Assembly: GCA_014549065.1 (NCBI GenBank)
Contig: JACDOX010000508.1
Location: 100,592 to 164,591, forward strand
Origin: Cardinalis cardinalis
Taxonomy: Eukaryota > Chordata > Aves > Passeriformes > Cardinalidae
Length of the DNA stretch: 64,000 nt
Direction of reading: 5' to 3'
This document shows positions 58,255 to 64,000 of this stretch, piece after piece. Every line of letters starts with the position of its first letter. The first letter of the stretch is position 1. Below the pieces are notes generated by a model. That model saw only the letters and a list, made by a program, of their open reading frames with translations. It had not been told where the DNA came from and did no database searches. The position numbers were made by a program, and so were the translations under genes.

Positions 58255-59245
58255 TCTGGAGAATGTCTGAAGGAAACAGAGCTGGGGAAGGGCCTGGAGC
58301 CCCAGGAGAGGCTGAGGGAGCTGGGAAGGGGCTCAGCCTGGAGAAAAGGAGGCTCAGGGGGACCTTGTGGCTCTGCACAGCTCCTGACAGGGGGNGACAG
58401 CCAGGGTGGGGGGTGGCTCTGCTCCCAGGGAACAGGGACAGCCTCAAGTTGTGCCAGGGAAGGTTTAATTTGGATATTGGGGGAAGCTTCATCATGGGTG
58501 TACTAGTTTGAAAACAAACCAGCAGGAAATTCCAANTCAGAACAATTTAATAAGGAAATTAGAATAAAGGAAGAAAACACTGGCTTAAACTGACAGAGTC
58601 AGACCATGCCCTGNCCCCTGTGTGTCAGGGGGTGTCCCAGCCCCATCCCATGGGGGCTCAGCCCTCCTGCAGTGCCAGCTGTGGCTCTGCTGCAGCAGGG
58701 ATCCTGCACAAGGGGGGAGTTTTCCTCTGCAGCTCCAGGGCTGCTGCAGATGGGCCTGGGCTCCCTCTGCCAATGCAGGGCAGCAGAAAGCTGCTCCTCT
58801 GGCCATGCAGGGGGCAAAGGCTGCTGGGCTGGGCCAGGCTCAGATTGGATCCAGGTAGGAATGCTTGGCTCCTGCCCTGGGCGCAGCATCTCCCCATGGG
58901 ATGCTGGAATTGGATCAGCCCTGCAGGGACACTCAGTGGCCATGGACAGCAGAGATCTCCTGGAGAGAGTTATCAGGGATGAGTCATGGAGGAGACAAAG
59001 AACACTGCCCCAGCTTTTTTTAACAGCTTGTGAAGACGGTGATAGAATCCATAGTTTTGGTATCATCTTCCTTTGTAACCTAGGGCAATGGGAAAGGTGG
59101 TAAGGCATTGGAACAGCTGCNCAGGGAAAGAGTNCAGGCTTTAAAAAACATGGATGTGGCACTGGGTGAACAGTGGTGCTGGGTTAACAGCTGGTTTGAT
59201 GATCCTGGATGTCTTTTCCAGCTCCAGTGGTTCAGGTTCCATTCT
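58255..59245 (+). mobile_element. CR1 LINE fragment interrupted by an LTR
   Basis: Left part 58255-58498 ends cttcatcatggg; right part 59093-59245 resumes aaaggtggtaaggcattgg. Rejoined, the two make continuous CR1 3' sequence. The insertion at 58499-59087 is an LTR with a duplicated ATGGG. Confidence 0.9.
58499..59087 (-). mobile_element. Solo LTR nested in CR1
   Basis: 589 bp, TGTACTAG to AGGGCA, flanked by perfect 5-bp ATGGG (58494-58498 and 59088-59092). Its GC-rich central part (58605-58965) is almost identical to 47107-47466 of the family 4 LTR, but the outer parts differ strongly. No viral genes. Confidence 0.9.
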
Positions 59246-60379
59246 ACTTCATGGAAGATCAAGGGAAGACACAACAAAGTGAAAGGCAGCAGGTTGCAAA
59301 CAGATGTTTTCTTACCTCAGTGATATAGATTGAAAGTCATAGACATGAAATAAAACTAATTAAGAACTGAAGAGCATCCAGAAAAGGGCTAGAGAGTCAT
59401 AAGACTAACAGGAATATTTGTATTTACCAAGAAGAGGACAGACATGGAGAAGCTGACTGAGAAATTCTGGTCCCTGAGCTGAGCCCTCTCCAGGTGTCAG
59501 CATGAAGCTCCTCAGACCTGGTGACAACACCTGGGCTGGCTCAGCCCCTGGCCTAGGGCACAGCAGCCCATTTTATGGGTTTACAAGTTATGTGCCAGCT
59601 GACTCTTCTGCACTTTTGCATTTCTTCAGATAAGGAAAAGGCATCCCCTCTCTGTATCATCTCCTGGGTCACTGATTTTGCAGTAGCAGTAGTACTAAGG
59701 TATAGTCTGGATTTCTTTTTTAGAGGAAATCCTATAAATCAGGTGGGTTGTGCTCCATTGGATGCACTCAGGTCTGGTCAGATTATTCAGAGCAAAATGG
59801 GGGACTTAAAAGAAACTCCTGTAAATTTGTTCCATGTAATTCAGAGAAAAGAATTAATTTTCTATTCCTGATGCAGAAGTCAGAGAATTGAGAACAGAAG
59901 TATGTAATAAAAATGGCATGCACTGGAATAAAAGAAGTTAAGACCTGTGCACCACCTGAGGCTACCCCAAACATAACATGGAAATGGTTTGCTCTTCATT
60001 GCCTGATCATTCTTAAAAGTACATGTTTGCCCACACCATGACCTTTCAATCTTATATTTCAAAAGAATAAAAAAGTGGCATTTANAGCTTAGCAAAGAAC
60101 AAAATCAACATATTATATACATTAGATATTATCTACAAAGGATGTATCAGCCTTACCTCTGTGTTTATTAGATATTTTATGATGTAATGTCCCTCTTAGT
60201 TGACTTTTTGGTTTTAATGCAGTTGGCATGGCTTGAGTACAGCTGCAGCAAAACACATTTTGATTCTTGCAATGTGTGAAGAAAAAACACAAGAGGAGAT
60301 CAAAACATCAATGTTAACTGAATAAATCTGCAGTAGAGTTCATCCCTATTCACTGGGGTTTAGCACCTGGGAGCACATG
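59246..60379. other. Noncoding stretch without identified features
   Basis: No gene or repeat recognised. Confidence 0.45.
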
Positions 60380-60580
60380 GAATGGTTTGGGTTGGAAGAG
60401 AGATTAAACATCATCCTGTTCCACCCCCTGCCATGGCAGNGACACCTCCCACTGTCCCAGGTGCTCCCAGCCCTGTCCAGCCTGGCCTTGGGCACTNCCA
60501 GGGATCCAGGGGCAGCCCCAGCTGCTCTGGGCACCCTGTGCCAGGGCCTCACACCCTCCCAGGGGAGAATTTCTTACACC
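60380..60580 (-). mobile_element. CR1 LINE fragment
   Basis: ggaatggtttgggttggaag, ccaccccctgccatggcag and ccagggatccaggggcagcc; same subfamily as 13595-13895. Confidence 0.9.
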
Positions 60581-61702
60581 TCTATATGTAGGATGGATTT
60601 GTCAGCAGCAAAACCTCATGGAATCAGAAAAATTGCTGATGAAATCTAATGAACCCTGGTTAATCACCCAGTGGAAATGCCCCCAGTCATTAGGACCAAT
60701 GTCTCCCTCTCGAGAAAGCAAAGAGCCTAGAACTGGATGATTTATTACCTCTGCACAGCTGTACTGCCACAGGTAAGTGCAGATTTTTGAAATCCAAGTC
60801 TCTACAAGAAAGAAAATTTTAAAAAAGAGAGCAAGAAATGGATGGTGTGTAAGGGAAAGAAAGGAAGAAACAGAAAGAAGGAAAGACCAGACACATTTTT
60901 TTTTTTTGTAATTAATGTAAATCCCAGCAGATTAGAGGATCTATTGAATTCCTAGGAAGGAAAAGAAAGAAAATTTCTGGGTCCTTAGAAATAAAGATGG
61001 GAAAAAGAAACCCAGCTGCAAAGGTTTGTCTTTCCCCCCTTTCAGAAACCCTGAACTTGTTGCTCTCCACATCTCCACTCCTCATTTCCAAAACCTGGTA
61101 CTTCCAGTGGCTCAGCCCCTTGGCAAGCAAGAGATGTGAATGGAAATGACATTTCTGTTCCCAATTTCTAGTGTTAGCAGCCCCTGAAGGAGTTCAAGCT
61201 GCCNCAGAGGTGACTGGCATAGAGGTACAACTTCTCCCAGCACCCNGACTGCCAGTGCTGGGGTGGATGTTTAAAGGAAAGGTTCCTTCANCCACCATGC
61301 CACCGATGCCACATGGAACAAATGGATTGCCCTCATCACATCTCAGGGTGTTCTGTAGGATATTCCCAAAAGCTTCCTCCCAGGAAGCTTTTCTCCTTCC
61401 TCCCCTCACCTGTAAACACCAAGTACCAAGCAGCAGGTGAAGAGAGGCATTTTGGCTTTTCCTGATCAGTGGCTCAGCTCTGGATGGTAGAGGGTGAATG
61501 GCAGGATAGGGAACAGGTAACAAGTGATTTANAGTGGCTTAAGGAAGGTGATGAAGATGATCCAGGCAGATCATGTTTTGAAGGTGCTCCTGAAAGAGAC
61601 AGTTAACCAGAGGTGTCTTTGGAAGAAGCCACTCCTTGCTCGAGCACAGCAATGGGACCTTCCCACAAAACAGTCCAGGAGCAGGAATGTGGAGTGAGTG
61701 CA
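60581..61702. other. Noncoding stretch without identified features
   Basis: A purine-rich patch (60800-60900) and a T run at about 60897-60909. No gene recognised. Confidence 0.45.
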
Positions 61703-62100
61703 TGTCACAGACATATTTTATGAAAAATCCTCTGGCTAGGATCCTTTTCTCCTGAGACNCTGAGAAGCCTCAGGAATGAAATGAGAACAATAATCTGCTG
61801 CTGTGGAATGCAACAAGTGTATCTTTGATTAATCTCATATAGTTATTTTTAATTAATAGCCCATCACAGTCCAGCTATCTCAAACTCTCTAGTCAGTCAC
61901 AAGATTTTATTATCATTCCTTTCCTTTTCTTTGCTAGCTTTCTGGTGAAATNCTTTCTTCTATTCTTTTAGTATCGTTTTAATATATAATTTTCTTTTAA
62001 TATAATATATATCATAAATAATAAATCAACCTTCTAAAACATAGAGTCAAGATTCTCATCTCTTCCCTCGTCCTAAGACCCCTGCAAACACCACCACACA
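61703..62100 (+). mobile_element. Solo LTR, ERVK-like family 3, uninterrupted copy
   Basis: 398 bp, TGTCACAGAC to CCACCACACA, flanked by AGTGCA (61697-61702) and AGGGCA (62101-62106), 5 of 6 bp. AATAAATCAACC precedes the U5-like end. Aligns to the split copy at 28000-28990. Confidence 0.78.
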
Positions 62101-62338
62101 AGGGCAGCATCTAAAAACAAACCCTGTGCTTCTTCTTCCCCCCTTGGCTCTCAGAACCAGCCTTAAAGGTGCAAAACTCATTTCTGGGCTAAACAGATGA
62201 GTGGGGATACAAGCATCACAAAGTCACCCCAGGACATGCTCCCTGATTGATTTGTGGTCCTATTACAAGTCTGAAAAATCAACATCCAGAAGTGGACTAG
62301 GAAGCTCTTTGCTCCTCCACATTCCTTCTCCAGAATGT

Positions 62339-62802
62339 GTTGTCTGCAGACAGACAGACAGCAGGACAGGGCTCTCCTTTGTTTTAGTTAGTTTTAGCTA
62401 GCTGAGGCAAAGAAGTTCCCTGGACCGTGGGTTTTTTTCCCTTTTCTTTGGACCTGTTTAAACCTGCTCTGGACTGAACACCAGAAGAGCACCAGCAGCT
62501 CCACCTGTGGCCGGGCCTGGGCCGTGACATNTCCAGCACNGGGGGGACTGATCAGAGACTGAGTGAGCCAAGCTGCAACCCAGGGAGGGGACTTTTCTGA
62601 GTTTGTCATCTCTTTTGGAGCAGCAAGAGGTTTTATTGTTTAATATTGTTTAAGTTTTATTGTTTAATAAACAAGTTTTTCCCACTTTTCTCCAAAGAAG
62701 TATTTTTCTCCAGGACCAGTTAGAAAGAGGAGCCAATTAAATCTGCTTTNCTAGAGGAGCCCCTTTAGGGGTTNTCTCCAAAACTTGCCCTGAATCAAGA
62801 CA
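62339..62802 (+). mobile_element. LTR-like element, ERVL style
   Basis: Ends tgaatcaagaca at 62802, has AATAAACAAG at about 62666 and a following U5-like region. The left end, near tgttgtctgcag, is uncertain. Confidence 0.55.
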
Positions 62803-64000
62803 AATANTTATGTTCAGTGGTTAAGGTTCAGCCTGTGAACCTTAGTTCAGAGTGTCCTGGCATTGTAGCTCTGCAGTTCTGGTCCTGCTTCCCATAGGCT
62901 CATCCAGGATGGAGCCAGAGCAGNCTCCAATGCCTGTAGCAGAAATCATTCCCTCCCTCATGCCACNTGAGCATGGAGCCAGGCTGTCCTAGGCAGCGTC
63001 AGGATGCCACTGGGGCACCATGGGCAGGACAGGAACCATCCCTGGGCTCAAGGCTCAGCAGGGCTGGGGCTGTTTAGGCATTGAGGCTCTGCCCCATATG
63101 GCTTCTGGGGCCTATCTTTAACAGTTCCATTTAGGTTAGAAATAAGATATGAGCTGGGTATATTTTTGCCAGCTTTTGTTGAGATTTTAGCTGAGAATTT
63201 CTTGCCTGAGGTGCAGGACAGAAACAACAAAATAAATTATTTCAGATCTAGCAAACTGAGCAAATGTGCCTTGAATTAGACATACTTGATTTTGAGAAGA
63301 AGGAGGAAACAAGAAAATTATGTACATAGCTTTCTAGTTCATACTGTGAGAATTCATCAAGGGAAACTGANTTTAAGCCATTGAAGTTAAGACCTATACA
63401 GGCTCTAATAATTTAGCCACCCTCTTTCAAACTATGACCTTTGTTTTTACTCTGGTGACTCCTGAGACTGATAGGATTATTTGCTCNTTTGGGGACCTTA
63501 TTGTGCAGTTTAAAATGCGAATTCTTCCATTTCATATTTCCAATTCCTGATTTTGCAGCCAGCTGAAAAAACCCCAAGGATCATTTACCCAAAGGGGGAA
63601 TTCTGAAACAGGGACAAATGACAATGACTTGGACTGTGCCCAGAAACAGGTAGGACTTCACTATTTGCCAGCATGGGACTTCTGTTTGTGCTTGAAGTTT
63701 TTTCTTTTTTTGGGAAAAAAATAAAAAGGAGAGACTGAGAACCAAGGGAAGGAGAAACAAATATCATAACCCTAAGGTATGGTACAACCTATGAGTAGAT
63801 ACTNCCCTATTATTTTTATTGGGGCTGCATGGGTCAGGGCAATAGTCTTGAATTTCATTCTTCTCTGAGGGCATTGGGTTATCTGAGAATGCAAAGCACA
63901 TCCAAATGAATTTATCTCTACTGCAGCGCTTGCCCATGGGTGTGGCTGGAGAGCTGCTAACAGCACCCCAAACCCTGCCCTCCGTCACAGCCTCCTTGCT
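62803..64000. other. Noncoding stretch to the window end
   Basis: No gene or repeat recognised. Confidence 0.45.

Noticed and set aside
39056..64000. ASIP coding exons
   Set aside because: Looked for a signal peptide exon and the C-terminal Cys-rich exon; none of the frames shows them.

Overview
This is a vertebrate nuclear window, most likely from a songbird. It contains the 3' part of RALY on the + strand and the whole of EIF2S2 on the - strand, tail to tail, in a background of CR1 LINE fragments and many short LTR (endogenous retrovirus) copies. CR1 as the only evident LINE, the density of solo LTRs, compact introns and the RALY-EIF2S2 order (conserved in mammals and birds) all point to a passerine. 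Single ambiguous bases are scattered throughout, and one run of Ns lies at 12747-13017.

Layout. 1-18765: RALY, entered inside an intron. Six coding exons (1234-1306, 8899-8946, 9814-9971, 11685-11798, 13096-13241, 16860-16904) join in frame and encode the last ~193 residues, followed by a 3'UTR intron and a terminal UTR exon with two poly(A) signals. The introns hold several LTRs, two simple-sequence tracts, a G-rich minisatellite, a 36-bp VNTR broken by the N gap, and a tandem array of an LTR-like unit. 18766-27470: intergenic, with CR1 and an LTR. 27470-39130: EIF2S2, nine coding exons whose lengths sum to exactly 1008 nt (335 codons plus stop), with a CpG-island promoter at about 38660-39290. 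39300-64000: no coding gene that I recognise; CR1 and LTR copies, a second CpG island with a CTCF-like site near 44.37-44.70 kb, and low-complexity tracts.

Biology. RALY is a nuclear hnRNP C-like RNA-binding protein. EIF2S2 is the beta subunit of the eIF2 initiation factor. The two are neighbours but functionally independent. In mouse (lethal yellow) and Japanese quail (yellow), deletions of this interval put the next gene, ASIP, under the RALY promoter, so structural instability here matters. No ASIP coding exon is visible in this window.

I found no new biological system. The most noteworthy structures are repeat-driven: an LTR nested in a CR1, an LTR nested in an LTR, two LTRs with a near-identical 360-bp core but different ends, direct LTR pairs flanking exons or a whole gene, and two intragenic duplications in and beside EIF2S2.
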